A stretch of DNA of 64,000 nt, from the NCBI RefSeq assembly GCF_019393635.1, contig NC_057862.1, forward strand, positions 97,518,659 to 97,582,658, written 5' to 3'. Made by a program: the position numbers and the translations under genes. Source of the stretch: Dromiciops gliroides. Its lineage: Eukaryota; Chordata; Mammalia; Microbiotheria; Microbiotheriidae. The notes below the pieces were generated by a model. The model searched no databases and was not told the DNA's origin. It saw only the letters and a program-made list of their open reading frames with translations. Positions 22,590 through 33,919 of this stretch are shown in pieces. Position 1 is the stretch's first letter; each line of letters begins with the position of its first letter.

Positions 22590-23330
22590 AAAGTTTAAGA
22601 GAAGGACAAGGACTTTTTTAAAAAGGTCATTAGATTTGGGAATTAAGAAATCATTGGTAATTTTTGAGAGAGTAGTTTTGGTTGATGAGGTTGGAAGTCA
22701 GATTTAGAGAATTAAGAAGAAAGTGAAAAGGAAGTGGGGGCATCAATTCTAGATGGCCTTTTCAAGGAGTTAGACATAAAAGGGAGTCGATAGATGGGAT
22801 AATAGCTAGTGGGATGGATAGATTCAGAGAGTTTATAGGCAGTTTAAAAGCAGCAAATAAGGAGTGAGTGAAGATAAGTGAGAAAGGGCAATCTGCTGAA
22901 GAACATGGATGGAACTGGATCTCTTGTGCTTACATGGGGGTTAACATTGGCCAGGGGAAGGTCACCTCTTTATGGGAGTCTCATGACTACTACATCATGC
23001 TCCCTCCCAATACAGTATACATCCCAGAAGTCATTTTCTTGTTGTGTGTAAAATAAATTCTTGTGTCAGTAATTCAGTCTGGCCAGCATTTATGAAGTAA
23101 TCCTGTGCAAGGCTCTGGGGGTATGAAAACAAAAGTTTAAAACAGTCTTTTCCTTCAGGGAACATGCATTCTATAGGGGAATGGAACATGGAAACATAAG
23201 TAAATACAAGAATATTTGATAAGGGAGAGAACAGTAATAACCAAATCATCAGGAAAGGCATCTTGGGGCCAACTGGCAACTGAGATGAGTGGGGAAGGAT
23301 TCTAAGAGGTCAAAGAGAGGAGGGAGTACA
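22590..23330 (+). repeat. Further pieces of the old unnamed repeat
   Basis: GGTCATTAGATTTGGGAATT, GTTGGAAGTCAGATTTAGAG, AAAGGGAGTCGATAGATGGG, then after a gap GTGCAAGGCTCTGGGGGTAT and AGGCATCTTGGGGCC. It looks like the 3' part of the 20205-21720 family followed by another copy's 5' part. Confidence 0.45.
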
Positions 23331-23995
23331 TCCCATATATAGCCTGTTCCAAGGAACACATTAAGCAGAATGGATACTGAGTTTGGTCAAAGGGAGCTCT
23401 CCCTCTTCTGACCTCTAGCTCAAAGCATCTACTTCTTTGCCCTTTTAAGTAGGAGATAGAGGTGGGTTAGGCAGAGTAAGCACTTTCACTTCATTTGCCA
23501 CTCAGGAGATCAGCCCTCACAAAATAAGTCTTAGTTTTTAATGACAAAAACAGATTTCAATTTAGGTATTCTGGTTTTGTGACTACATATACTGTATGTA
23601 TGTTTATTTGTTCTAAGAGAATTTATGAAAAGTTTAGATGGAATGCACAATATTTTTGATATTATCAATTCTTTTCTGCTAGAAAGGCTTTCAGGTCATC
23701 TCTGATATAATAAATCTATTGCTTGTAGATTAATAAAATCTTGCTTGGGAAAGTAGGGATTTGAATAAATATTTGTTTTTCCTTTAAAATGTAGCTTCCT
23801 TTTAAACTAATTTAATACCTATACAACTATATGTAAGCAATACATATACATGTGTGTACATGTATATGTAAGCCTATACAAACATATGAATATGTCACTT
23901 CTATCATGTCAGCTTCTTCCTAGAGTCTTTTTCCCTTCAGGGACCTGGAGAGAATCTGGAACAACTTGACTTCTTTCTCAAAACTGAAAGCCAGA
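23330..23995. other. Unassigned noncoding sequence
   Basis: AT-rich. Only a short ACATATACATGTGTGTACAT simple run near 23840. Confidence 0.5.
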
Positions 23996-24010
23996 AGACC
24001 AGGATCTTTT

Positions 24011-24157
24011 GTTTGTTTGTTTTTGCAGGGCAATGAGGGTCAAGTGACTTGCCCAGGGTCACACAGCTTGACTGTCATGTGTCTGAGGCTGGATCTGAAT
24101 TCAGGTCCTCCTGAATCCAAGGCCAGTGCTTTATCCACTGCACCACCTAGCTATACC
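24011..24157 (-). mobile_element. WSINE-type SINE, antisense, with target-site duplication
   Basis: GCAGGGCAATGAGGGTCAAG through CTGCACCACCTAGCTATA. Flanking direct repeat CCAGGATCTTTT at 23999-24010 and 24158-24169. Confidence 0.93.
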
Positions 24158-24314
24158 CCAGGATCTTTTTGATATCTATATATCACCAATTATTTCCCTT
24201 ATGCAGGTGTGGAGCATTACATAATTAATTTCAATCAATGAGGAGGTTCATTTACATCTCATGCAAATGGCCCTTTGAACCAAGGAATTACATATATGGC
24301 CTGTATATGTATGC

Positions 24315-24482
24315 TAAAGGCAGCTAGGTGGCACAGGGAAGAGAGTAAGAAAATATGAGTTCAAATCTAATCTCTGAAACATACTATCTGTGTGACCTTG
24401 GACAAGTCACTTAATCACTCTCTGCCTCAGTTTCCTCAGCTGCAAAATGGGGATGATAATAATAGCATCTACCTCCCAGCTC
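24315..24482 (+). mobile_element. MIR/THER-like SINE
   Basis: AGGCAGCTAGGTGGCACAGG, TATGAGTTCAAATCTAATCT, TGTGACCTTGGACAAGTCAC, TGCCTCAGTTTCCTCAGCTG and AATGGGGATGATAATAATAG. Confidence 0.85.
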
Positions 24483-24484
24483 AA

Positions 24485-25058
24485 AATATACTTTACTTCC
24501 CCAAAGAGTTATCTTTTTATTTATATGCAAGGTGCTTTCTCTTAGATTGTCTAAGTCTTCAGCACTGAGAGTGATAGTATAATGAAACCATAAGTGTTGG
24601 GCTAATTGGAGATTGGTTTGTTTGTGTGGTGTGGTTTTTTTTGGGGGGGGGGGATTGGGAGGAAAAGATCTAGACCTGTGATTTCATTAGTATGGAGGAC
24701 TCCCAGTATGGAAACACTATTCAGTCATGCAGATCAGCAACTCCTATTTTTTACAATCCTACAGTTGCCTAGGACACTAAAAGGTTAAGTGACGTGTGAC
24801 ACAGCATAAAAATTTTATATAAAAAATTTGTAAACTTTAGGTAGCATTTTACTGGAGATGGCAAATACCCTACATCCACGATGTTATAGGAGGACTTGTG
24901 CTTACCATTTTTTCTTTCCTTTTACAAAATATTTCCTTCCCTCTAGTTTCAGGTTCTATTTCAGTTTAATCATGTTAACATGAAATATACACATAGTCAT
25001 TTTCCCTATGCCATGATGCCTAATAAAGGCTCATACTTTATTTCTTAGGATCTTTACT
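24485..25058. other. Unassigned noncoding sequence
   Basis: No gene. A G-run (GGGGGGGGGG near 24643) is the only oddity. Confidence 0.5.
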
Positions 25059-25061
25059 CAT

Positions 25062-25312
25062 TTGGGGCAACTGGGTGACGAGGTGTCTGGCCTGGAATCA
25101 GGAAGACCTGAGTTCAAATTTGGCCTCACAAATTTACTATATATTCAACTGGGGACAAGTCATTTAACCCTGTTTGCCTCATTTTCCTCATCTATAAAAT
25201 AAGCTGGAAAAGAAAAAAGCAAACCACTTCAGTATCTTTGCTAAGAAAACCCCAAATGGGGTCACAGAGAGTTAGACATGACCGAAGTGACTGAACAACC
25301 ACCACCAACATT
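25062..25312 (+). mobile_element. MAR1-like SINE
   Basis: GGGGCAACTGGGTGACGAGG, GAGTTCAAATTTGGCCTCAC, CCTGTTTGCCTCATTTTCCT, CCCCAAATGGGGTCACAGAG, AGACATGACCGAAGTGACTG and a CAACCACCACC end. Confidence 0.9.
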
Positions 25313-25314
25313 TT

Positions 25315-26288
25315 TAGCCATTTATTTGTTGATTTCTGCTAATGTCTGAACTGAGCAGAAGTGGTCTTCAGCAACATAGTGTTTCTAAAAGTGGAACCTA
25401 CCTGTACATCGCAAGTGGATCAGTGTCTGCACAATCCCTGTGACTAATGTTATGTATTTGTTCCCATAGATACAAGTCTCTGAAATTTCTAAAGGCTCTA
25501 CTCACGATTTTTTTTTCCTATTCCTCCAGGTTTCTCTCTTACCAGAAAATATTCAAAGGTAGAGAACTTTTACAGTCTGGTCTGTGACCTCCATTTATCA
25601 AAAGAATCAGACATAGTGTTCTTTGCTGTCTGTCATGCATGCCTCATAATCTAGAAGACAAATGTCAACATTCTGTCACAGATGACAGCTTGAGGCTAAA
25701 GACAATTCATGCATTAATTGGGAAATGAGCTATATAAATTCAGAACAAAGAGAGCTCATTGGAGCAGTAGGAAGATTAAAGTGGATAAAACAATAGTATG
25801 AGTTCTGAATAGAGAGACAAATTGGATTTGAGCATGATCACAAATCTTCTTATTTATAAAGAACCTACATTTTCCATGCTCACTGAGAACTGAATCGAAG
25901 GGATTTTAGTTTTTAACTAAGGCTAGAAATGAGGAAGAAATTTCTTACCCTAAGGATCAAGGGAGGTGTCAACAGGAGCAAGAATATTTTCTCCCTTTTT
26001 AAAGTGTCTAGTCTGAGCTTGGGTTCATCTCTTTCTGAGAGAAAGGAAAGTCTGTTTCTTGCTTAAATCTGTGTGATTGTGAACCGGTAATAATTCTAGC
26101 CCACAAACACCTGGGGCTAATGTGATGGTTTCCAATTTTTTTTTCTATCAGGCCATTATTGATTATCTGCATATTTTCCACCTGACATCTGTGGCAAATC
26201 TTGAATACAAATACACTAAGAAGACTTTTGGACTACTTTTCACCAAAGGTGGCATGAGTCAAATATCATTAAAATAATAACAAATCAA
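25315..26288. other. Unassigned noncoding sequence
   Basis: Nothing convincing. A splice-acceptor-like TTCCTATTCCTCCAG at 25515-25529 stands before a 29-base stretch and a weak donor. I do not support it as an exon. Confidence 0.4.
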
Positions 26289-26291
26289 CTT

Positions 26292-26540
26292 TAGGGAACC
26301 TAGATGGCCCAGTGGATAGAGCACTGGCCCCTGGAGTCAGGAGGATAGGAGTTCAAATCTGGCCTCAGACTCCCATTGTCTTGATGTATATCTTGCCACT
26401 GGATGCAGATGGCTCTGGAGGAGATTGAGGTTAGGACTTTGTGCAGCTCTCCCTCACTTAAATACAATTCAACATAAGTCATGACATCACCTCCTGATGT
26501 CAGGGTCCTTTTTGAGAACAAAGGAGAAACAACAACAAAT
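26292..26540 (+). mobile_element. SINE with RTE/L2-like tail
   Basis: AGATGGCCCAGTGGATAGAG, GGAGTTCAAATCTGGCCTCA, then CTTGCCACTGGATGCAGATG, CTCCCTCACTTAAATACAAT, GTCATGACATCACCTCCTGA and AGAACAAAGGAGAAACAACA. The tRNA-like head is fused to a tail not shared with WSINE. Confidence 0.78.
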
Positions 26541-26544
26541 CAAC

Positions 26545-27230
26545 TTTAACTTAGAGTAAGCAAAATATCATTAGGAAGGCAAACATGCTATAAACGTCAT
26601 ATGCATTCCAAAGGGGGAAAATTTTTTTGAATTATTTGATATGGGCAAGGATAGAGAGTGATATCTATGCCATTTTTCCCTTTCCCTTCTCCCCAAAATA
26701 GCTAATTCAATGGGAGACGGGAGGGAGAAAATGTTTAGTTTATTTTTGTCTTTCTACATTTTATTCACGTGGCTATACTTCTTCTATGGGCAGTGTGGTT
26801 TATAAGCAGACTTAAAGGGCAGATTATTTCTGTAACTCAATTTCCCTTTTGTCTAAACTCCATTTGGTTACTCTATATCCAGTGTGAAGAAACACAGAGA
26901 TAGATACTTAATACAATTGGAGTGTTTACAGAATTATTCTCCTTTCCCTCCTACCTTGGCCCTTGGTTGGTTGGTTTGTTTGCTTTTAAATGAGGACTAT
27001 CATGAAACAATTCCTCCAATCAGAAGTGTTTGTGCTTTTTTTTTAAGGTTTTACCACAATATTGTCACAAGATTCTTTGCTGGGGAGGCTGAAGCTATTT
27101 GCATAATTCCATAAAACTGGAGGATAAAGGGAAATAGCTGCTTCATGCCTGCTCTGAGTGAGGCTACACTTCCCCTGAGCCATCGATAACTTTTCCTTTA
27201 TTGCTTCTGAGAGGCTTCTTTGAATCCCAA
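26545..27230. other. Unassigned noncoding sequence
   Basis: No gene or repeat named. Confidence 0.5.
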
Positions 27231-27234
27231 GTAT

Positions 27235-27600
27235 CAGAATTTTAGAGCTAGATGAAAACTCACCCATCATCCAGTGCACCCTGTCCACCCCACCCCCTCA
27301 TTTTTTTTTTTAGTGAGGCAATTGGGGTTAAGTGACTTGCCCAGGGTTACACAGCTAGTAAGTGTTAAGTGTCTGAGGCCGGATTTGAACTCAGGTACTC
27401 CCGACTCCAGAGCCGGTGCTCTATCCACTTCGCCACCTAGCTGCCCCCCCCCCCCCATTTTACAGGTGATAGATAATATGTGTGGAACCTCAGGCAAGTC
27501 ATTCAGTTTCTCCAGGCCTCTGTTTTATCAGCTCTAAAATGACCGAGTTGGACTACTTGTCCTCTGAGATCTCTTCTGGTTTTAAATCTCTACTCCGCTG
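27235..27600 (-). mobile_element. MIR-like sequences around a SINE insertion
   Basis: TTTTAGAGCTAGATGAAAAC, CATCATCCAGTGCACCC and CATTTTACAGGTGATAGATA fit antisense MIR. It is split by the WSINE at 27301-27445. After it, GGCAAGTCATTCAGTTTCTC is sense-like, so two old MIRs may abut. Confidence 0.55.
27301..27445 (-). mobile_element. WSINE-type SINE, antisense
   Basis: Poly-T, GTGAGGCAATTGGGGTTAAG, GGATTTGAACTCAGGTACTC, ending TTCGCCACCTAGCTGCC. The flanks share CCCC and CATTTT, with a C-run expansion on the right. Confidence 0.93.
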
Positions 27601-27699
27601 ATCCTTGACCACAACTTACCTGACTCTCAGTTCAGTGTTCTTTGCTTGTACTACTTTTCTCACACTGCTCTTTCACCTTCCTCTTTCTTCTCATGTGAA

Positions 27700-27815
27700 G
27701 TTTGATGTTGATCAGTGTTGATCCAAGTGATCTTGGATCTGTTACTCATCTCTCTTGTATTTTATTTTACATCATCATAACTATTACTATAGCAGGTGCT
27801 TAATAAATGCTTGAT
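27700..27815 (+). mobile_element. L2 LINE 3' end, short
   Basis: GCAGGTGCTTAATAAATGCT is the typical L2 3' end. Confidence 0.6.
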
Positions 27816-27849
27816 TCCACATTTGTAAAATAATAATAATGATGAAGAT

Positions 27850-28110
27850 GATGATGATTATAGGTAACATTTATTTAGTTCTTATTATATGCTAGGCCCT
27901 GTGCTAAGTACATTTAATTCTCACAAAGACCATGTGAGGTAGGTGTTATTATTATCCACATTTTACAGATGAAGAAATCAAGGCAAACAGAAGGGAAGTG
28001 ATTTGTCCGAGGTCATACAGTTAGTGAATGTCTGAGGCCATATTTGTACTCAGGTCTTCTTGACTCCAGGACTGGTGCTCTATCTGTTCAATGTGCCACC
28101 AATAGAAAGT
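27850..28110 (-). mobile_element. MIR/THER-like SINE, antisense
   Basis: GTTCTTATTATATGCTAGGC, ATTATTATCCACATTTTACA, GATGAAGAAATCAAGGCAAA and CATACAGTTAGTGAATGTCT. Confidence 0.85.
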
Positions 28111-28189
28111 TGTTGTGAATAATATTCCATATTCAGATTCTCGTGAGATTGGCAATATGTACTTTGTCATAGAGAAAAGAGTTTTGGAT

Positions 28190-28365
28190 CATAGAATTGG
28201 AAGGACCTTTAGAAGGCATCTAGTCCAAATTCCTCATTTTGCAGATGGATAAACCGAGACCATGAAAGATTAAGGGCCTTGACCAAGGTAATACAAGTAG
28301 TAAGTGACAGTACCAAGATTTGAACTCAGATCTTCTTGCTTCCGGATTCAGTGTTCTGCACTATA
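28190..28365 (-). mobile_element. MIR-like SINE, antisense
   Basis: ATCATAGAATTGGAAGGACC, GGCATCTAGTCCAAATTCCT, TTTGCAGATGGATAAACCGA and AGATTTGAACTCAGATCTTC. Confidence 0.85.
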
Positions 28366-28369
28366 CTTG

Positions 28370-29110
28370 GGGTCTAAATAATTATCAAAGTGCTCATTTT
28401 AGAAAGCTCTAGCTCTTTAATCAATGACAACAGTAATGCAAATGGAAGCGTTGAGGGGACTCCCAATGAGGAAGTGTCTTTTAGCAGTAGGCGTCTGCAC
28501 TTCCTGTAATTCATCATCATAGAGATGTGTCTAGGGCATGGAGAGATTAACTGACTCAGCCAGGACTATAGTCAGAATGTGTCAGAGTTGAGACTATAAA
28601 TGAACAGAATACAAAAATGAAATAGAGTCTCTTATAATTGATCATGAGATCAGTGATCAGTAGTGGCCCTAGAGAAGAGATGGGAAAGAACTCACTCGTT
28701 TTGGCCCTGAGGTGAGGGACTACAATTGAGGAATGCTGCACCAAACTGACTCATGTGCTGACTGTGCTAACTGGGTTTTGCTTAATTTTCTTTATTCCAG
28801 GTGTGGGCCTGTTTATCTGGAAATGACCATGATATTAAAACAAAAGGCATCAATAAAAATTACTTTAAAACAAAGCATATCAGCCAGTTGTGGAGGCACT
28901 GGATTTTAATCCATGCTGCCTGGGGCTTCTGAGCTTCAGTGGGCTAAACTAACCAAGTGTCTGCACTAAGTGTGACATCGATGTAGTGTGTTGGCACCAC
29001 ATTGCCTAAAGAGAGGAGAATCGTCCTGGGTCAGAAATGGTGTAAGTCAAAGATCTCATGCTTATCAGAGTAGAACCAGGCCTGTTAGTAGCCCCTGCAC
29101 TCACAGGCTG
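28370..29110. other. Unassigned noncoding sequence
   Basis: No supported gene. The frame 28988-29620 is a run through the pyrimidine tract and the SINE and is not a protein. Confidence 0.5.
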
Positions 29111-29134
29111 GGTAAGATAGGAAGGCCCAGTCTT

Positions 29135-29455
29135 TCAAAACAAAACACTATCTCTCTGTCTTTCTCTCTGCGTGTCTTTCTGTCTTCTTTGTCTCCTTTG
29201 CGCTCTTCCTTTCCCTCTATCTCTCTGTCTCTTTCTCCCTCTCTCTCTCCTTCCCCCTTCTCTCTTTCTCCCTCTCTTTGTCTCTGTCCCTCTGTCTCTG
29301 TCTGTTTCTCCCTCCCTCCCTCCTTCCCTCACTCCTTTTCTCCCTCTCTCCTTCCTTTCCTTTTCTCTTTCTCTCCCTCTCTTCCTCCCTCTGCTTCTCT
29401 CTCTCTGTCTGTCTCTCTTTCTCTCTCTATCACACACACACTCACACACACACAA
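29135..29455 (+). repeat. Long polypyrimidine tract (CT/CCT-rich)
   Basis: About 290 bases almost wholly C and T in CTCT, CCTC and CTTT words with sparse G (TCTGTC), ending in CACACACACACTCACACACA. Serine/leucine and Arg/Glu frames on the two strands are artefacts. Long mirror-like pyrimidine tracts can adopt triplex (H-DNA). Confidence 0.95.
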
Positions 29456-29479
29456 GCACATAACCCTTCTAGGCTGACA

Positions 29480-29619
29480 TTTTTTTGGGTGAGGCAATTG
29501 GGGTTAAGTGACTTGCCCAGGGTCACACAGCTAGTAATTGTTAAGTGTCTGAGTCTGGATTTGAACTCAGGTCCTCCTGAATCCAGGGCCAGTGCTCTAT
29601 CCACTGTGCCACCTAACTG
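29480..29619 (-). mobile_element. WSINE-type SINE, antisense
   Basis: GGGTGAGGCAATTGGGGTTA through CACTGTGCCACCTAACTG. First of two head-to-tail copies. Confidence 0.93.
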
Positions 29620-29636
29620 ACCCAGACATTCTTTTT

Positions 29637-29776
29637 TTTTTAGTGAGGCAATTGGGGTTCAGTGACTTGCCCAGGGTCACACAGCTAGTAAGTGTTAAGT
29701 GTCTGAGGCCGTATTTGAACTCAGGTACTCCTGACTCCAGGGCCGGTGCTCTATCCACTGCACCATCTAGCTGCCC
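29637..29776 (-). mobile_element. WSINE-type SINE, antisense, with target-site duplication
   Basis: TAGTGAGGCAATTGGGGTTC through CACCATCTAGCTGCC. CAGACATTCTTTTT repeats at 29623-29636 and 29777-29790, so it entered beside the previous copy as a separate event. Confidence 0.94.
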
Positions 29777-29799
29777 CAGACATTCTTTTTAATAGATAT

Positions 29800-30750
29800 T
29801 TCTGCCATCACCCTACCAAATAAAGTTGTAAAATCTTGTGCTACATTTTTAAAGAGAGGAGTTTTTTGTTTTTTTTCTAAATCAGCACTCTGCAAATTGC
29901 TTGTTGATTGGCATACCTATGGTTGGTTGATTGGTTTTTGCCACCCAAACTACTTAAGTTTTCCTTGGAGGAATAGTGTTGCACGAATAATGATTATTTT
30001 CTAAATAAATGAAAAGAGAAGTGAGTCCTTTCATTCACATGTGACAATATGTCCTCTTCTGCCACAAAATCTAGACATGAGAATTAGATCAGGCCTTTAT
30101 ATGTTGCTGCTTCTCTGGAGCAGTGTTTTTTTCCTTTCTTGTAAGAAGTGCAGTTTGGTTTTACATTTGACTGTGTCCAAGGGTTTCACTGGTGCTTAGC
30201 TTTCTTCGTTTGTTAGAAACTGAAGCCATTAAAAAACTGAGAAACCAGTAGAGAACTGAATAGCAACAATGAAAGGAAATAGGGACAATGAGGTAAAAAT
30301 CTATTTTAGACTCCCAGCTCTGAATAGAGATGAACAGAAGGAAAAGAAACCCAAACCTCTGACTGGGAAGGCAGGCAATCTCCTATTTTTTTAGATATAA
30401 AAGTGAAAAATACTAAAAAGTAGTATGGAGTTGGTAGCCTTTAAAAAAATCTTATGACTTGTTTTCATTCTGAGTAAAGTAAGGCATAATTTATTTTTAT
30501 CATTCAATCATATCTGTAAATAATTAATGTGGATATCAGTGACCATTTAATTCCTGCTAATGCCTGTGTCCTTGCTCCCCTCTGCTTTCCTGAGATTTCC
30601 ACATGTGACTGATGAATGCTGGGAAAATAATTTGTCTTATTTTCATTTCCTAAATGCTCATGATTGCTTTCTCTTTATGGGATAATTTTATGCATATCTA
30701 AATGCACATGCCTTTTGTTATTTTGAGGGACCCCCCCAATTCTGCCATAC
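29800..30750. other. Unassigned noncoding sequence
   Basis: No gene or named repeat. AT-rich, unique-looking. Confidence 0.5.
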
Positions 30751-30764
30751 ATTGTCCCAGTAAT

Positions 30765-31004
30765 GCCTCCAGTTCAATTGTACTCCAATGCTTTGCTGTG
30801 ATGTAGAGGGGACCCTGAATTCTCTAAGCCCGGAGGTGACCCTGAGGAGTTCTCAAAGGGTGTGCCAATTGGGTGCAAGTTCTAATAGGTTTAAGCAAGA
30901 TGCAAAGACTTTTCCACATGTTAGTGACACGTCATGTCAATTGTTGAAAGAGCAGACTAACTCACCTTTGAGAGTCTGGCTCATCATCAGAAGGTCAACC
31001 ACCA
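30765..31004 (+). other. Possible exon-like segment, unknown
   Basis: Preceded by TACATTGTCCCAG (acceptor-like) and followed by a strong donor, CCACCAG before GTAAGCC at 31005. An open frame (30788-31009) crosses the donor. Its translation has no domain I recognise. It could be a noncoding-RNA exon or chance. Confidence 0.2.
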
Positions 31005-31538
31005 GGTAAGCCTTTTTTCACCACAGAAATTCATGAAACAAGAAACCATCTTCTAAGGCTTGGAGGAGTAGCTGTAGTTTGCATTGATGAAAGAAGAGTC
31101 CACAGTGGTGAAATCGTTTATTTTGATTAGGTTGGGGTTTTTTTTGAAGTTTGAAAACCTTCTATCAATAAAGTATAATAAGGTAACTTAGATATATTAT
31201 TCTAAAATATATTTTCAAAAATTTACACTTAATTTTTTGGGGGGAATTGCTAGATCATTTCCCTTCCTATTTCTTCCTTCAGCTATGTCATTTCACTTGC
31301 CTACATTTGAAGGTGTAGGCCCATCTGCATATATTACTTCCCTTGTCACTGGGACCTTGGTAAAATGTATCTCCACTAGCCTATGGCTGATGCTCTATGC
31401 CTCTTGTCCAGGTCCCTTGTCTGCATTCCCATTCTTGTTCTCCAGTTTCCTCATCAGTATTCTAATCTATGCTGCCTAATGTACACCTCTGACCTTTTAT
31501 ACCTGGCTATAATTTGTGAGACCTCCCATATTATTATT

Positions 31539-31683
31539 ATTTTTTTAAGTGAGGCAATTGGGGTTAAGTGACCTGCCCAGGGTCACACAGCTAGTAAGTG
31601 TTAAGTGTCTGAGGCCGGATTTGAACTCAGGTAGTCCTGAATCCAGGGCTGGTGCTCTATCCACTGTGCCACCTAGCTGCCCC
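31539..31683 (-). mobile_element. WSINE-type SINE, antisense, with target-site duplication
   Basis: AAGTGAGGCAATTGGGGTTA through CTGTGCCACCTAGCTGCC. CCCATATTATTATT flanks at 31525-31538 and 31684-31697. Confidence 0.95.
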
Positions 31684-31756
31684 CCCATATTATTATTGAA
31701 GCTTTGTCTGACTACCCTAACTACTGATGAATAGCTATCTGACAAAGGCTTTGGGT

Positions 31757-31945
31757 ATAATTTCTCAGTCATTTTTTGGTCGTGTATGACTCTTCATAAC
31801 CTTATAACCTGCAGAGATATTGCCATTTCCTTCTCTAGTTAATTTTATAGAGGAGGAAACTGAGACAGACAGGGTTAAGTGGCTTGTCTGAGGCCACATT
31901 TGAACTCAGGAAGAGGAGTCTTCCTGACTCCAGGTGATCACTCAA
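31757..31945 (-). mobile_element. MAR1-like SINE, antisense, partial
   Basis: TATGACTCTTCATAACCTTA, GATATTGCCATTTCCTTCTC, GAGGAAACTGAGACAGACAG and TTTGAACTCAGGAAGAGGAG. The head is missing. Confidence 0.75.
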
Positions 31946-32054
31946 AGGTGATATAATTAGCAGACATTATTTTCAGTTGCTTATGCCTTGGTCTCCGAAC
32001 CCCAGCATTGCTGTGACAACTTACCACCAACAGTCCAGCACCGGCATTATGAAA

Positions 32055-32170
32055 GAACCGAATCTCTAATGCTACCTTCACTTGTTCCTTATCTATAAAA
32101 CTAGCAAACTGGATTCCTTGAGCACCCAGGCCCTTTCCATCTCTAATGCTATCATATTATGATCTGCTCC
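32055..32170 (+). mobile_element. MIR-like SINE 3' part
   Basis: CCTTATCTATAAAACTAGCA and CCCTTTCCATCTCTAATGCT fit the MIR 3' half. Confidence 0.55.
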
Positions 32171-32174
32171 GGTT

Positions 32175-32800
32175 CTATTTTTTTCTTCCTTTTCTTGTTT
32201 CAGAAGTTCAGCAAGTGCTCTGTAGGGCATTAGTCAAGAGCTTTTATCAAGGTTGAATTCCCTGTACAAAGTGATAAATTCTGATGGTGTCAGGCCAATG
32301 TAGTAGAGTTATCCAAGGTATGTTGGTTCCTGTTGCCACCCTCCCCCACTTTACCCTATCACATACTCCCTCTAGGACAGTCAAACTTTAGGATTTATCC
32401 ATTTTCAGCACAGCTGAAAGAGATCAAACTTTTGCTCTGGTTAACAGAACTTGGGCTTGGTTCGCAGCAGGATGTAGATGAATGAAGATGGGAAAAAACC
32501 CAAACAAAACAAAACTGGGAATACTTCAGAATCATTCAAAGTCCAGGTTGTTGTAGAGATGATAATGTGGCTTCACAGAGTCAAGCCATGATATTGGTCA
32601 TTGTCTGTGAGAGGTGGAGGAGAGGGGAATGTCTATCTAGGAGGAGGCAAATGCTATTAGCCTAAAGTTCAAAGTGACCCCAAGTTCCAAGGGATCATAG
32701 GTGATCAAAGGAAGACTTAATTGGCAAGTAGCAAAAGTCCATAAAGGCATGTAGTTAGCATCTGGTGCACCATTTAGCACCAGAAAACTTTAACAATAAG
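32175..32800. other. Unassigned noncoding sequence
   Basis: Nothing supported. Confidence 0.5.
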
Positions 32801-32815
32801 GTTGTGTCCACTTTA

Positions 32816-32980
32816 TTTGTTTTGGGTGTTGTTGTTTTTTTGTGGGGGGCAGTGAGGGTTAAGTGACTTACCCAGGGCCACACAGCTACTAAGTGTCAAG
32901 TGTCTGAGGCCAGATTTTAACTCAGGTCCTCCTGAATCCAGGGCCAGTGCTTTAATCCACTGTGCCACCTAGCTGCCCTC
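32816..32980 (-). mobile_element. WSINE-type SINE, antisense, with target-site duplication
   Basis: GGGGGGCAGTGAGGGTTAAG through CTGTGCCACCTAGCTGCC. TGTGTCCACTTTA flanks at 32803-32815 and 32981-32993. Confidence 0.95.
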
Positions 32981-32999
32981 TGTGTCCACTTTAAAACAG

Positions 33000-33530
33000 A
33001 TATTTTTTGTCATTGGTATATTATATGCACTGAAAGTATAAGAAAATAAAAGTATCTCTTAATAAAGGGTGAGCAACTCTTTCGCACCTGAGTGTCCCCA
33101 CATAGATGAAATGCTCTTCTCTACGACTTATTAGACTTTTCTTTGCAGGCATCTTCTCCCATTAAAACACATGGGTCACATCAAACCCAGCAGCAAAGTG
33201 AACCACTTGCCCTTCCCTAAGGAAATTGGAGATCAGTGAGGAATCCAGTTTCCAAGGACCTGGAATATTAAGTTTAGGCCAGGACCAATAGCAAGACAGA
33301 CTTACTATGTAGGCCATGAGCTGCTAACTGAGACTTCTTGGGTTCTTTTTGCCTTCTGCCAGGAACGGTCCTAGAGCCTGGGGTAGATAAAAACAGCTGG
33401 AGGGGGAGGGGTTCCAACTGCAAAGATTATGGGGACACAGAGACAAGAAGCCAGTCAGACTATTATATAAGATGATCATGGTTATTAATTGCCCAACCTT
33501 ACTTTCTACTCTCCTTCATTCTTTGGAAGG
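33000..33530. other. Unassigned noncoding sequence
   Basis: Nothing supported. Confidence 0.5.
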
Positions 33531-33534
33531 AAGG

Positions 33535-33915
33535 GAAGATATTTAGCCCAGAGAAGACAAAAGTTAGGGGGATTTCATTGCTGCCTGCAATTATTGAAAA
33601 GATCATTACCCAGGAGATGGATTAGACTTGCTGTTCTTGGCCCCAGAAGACAGAACCAGACATTATGGGTGGAGAGTTGCTAAGAAGCAAATTTAGGTTT
33701 GATGTAAAGAAAATCCTAGCAATTGGAGCTATGCCAAAAAACAAACAAAAAAAAGGAATGGCTGCTCAAGAAGTTCTCCACCTTGGAGGTCTTCCATCCA
33801 AGACTGGATGATTGATTGTCAAGTTTGTGGCAAAGGAGATTCTTTTTTTTTTTTAAGGTATTGTTTGGACTGGAAGACCACTGAGGTCCCTGCAGGCTCT
33901 GAGATTCAGTGATCA
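33535..33915 (+). mobile_element. L3/CR1 LINE 3' end
   Basis: TTGCTGCCTGCAATTATTGA, GGATTAGACTTGCTGTTCTT, AGCAAATTTAGGTTTGATGT, CCTTGGAGGTCTTCCATCCA and TCTGAGATTCAGTGATC follow the order of the L3 3' region recalled from mammals. Confidence 0.72.
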
Positions 33916-33919
33916 CGTA

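Noticed and set aside
25530..25558. Small second exon joining the exon at 16343
   Set aside because: Phase would fit, but the donor (GTAGAG) is weak, the exon is 29 bases and no protein family is recognised.
27267..27537. Recurring protein with LGLSDLPRVTQLVSVKCL
   Set aside because: The same peptide appears at more than ten places because it is the WSINE read in antisense. It is not a gene family.
29135..29497. Arg/Glu-rich and Ser/Leu-rich proteins
   Set aside because: Translations of the polypyrimidine tract on the two strands.
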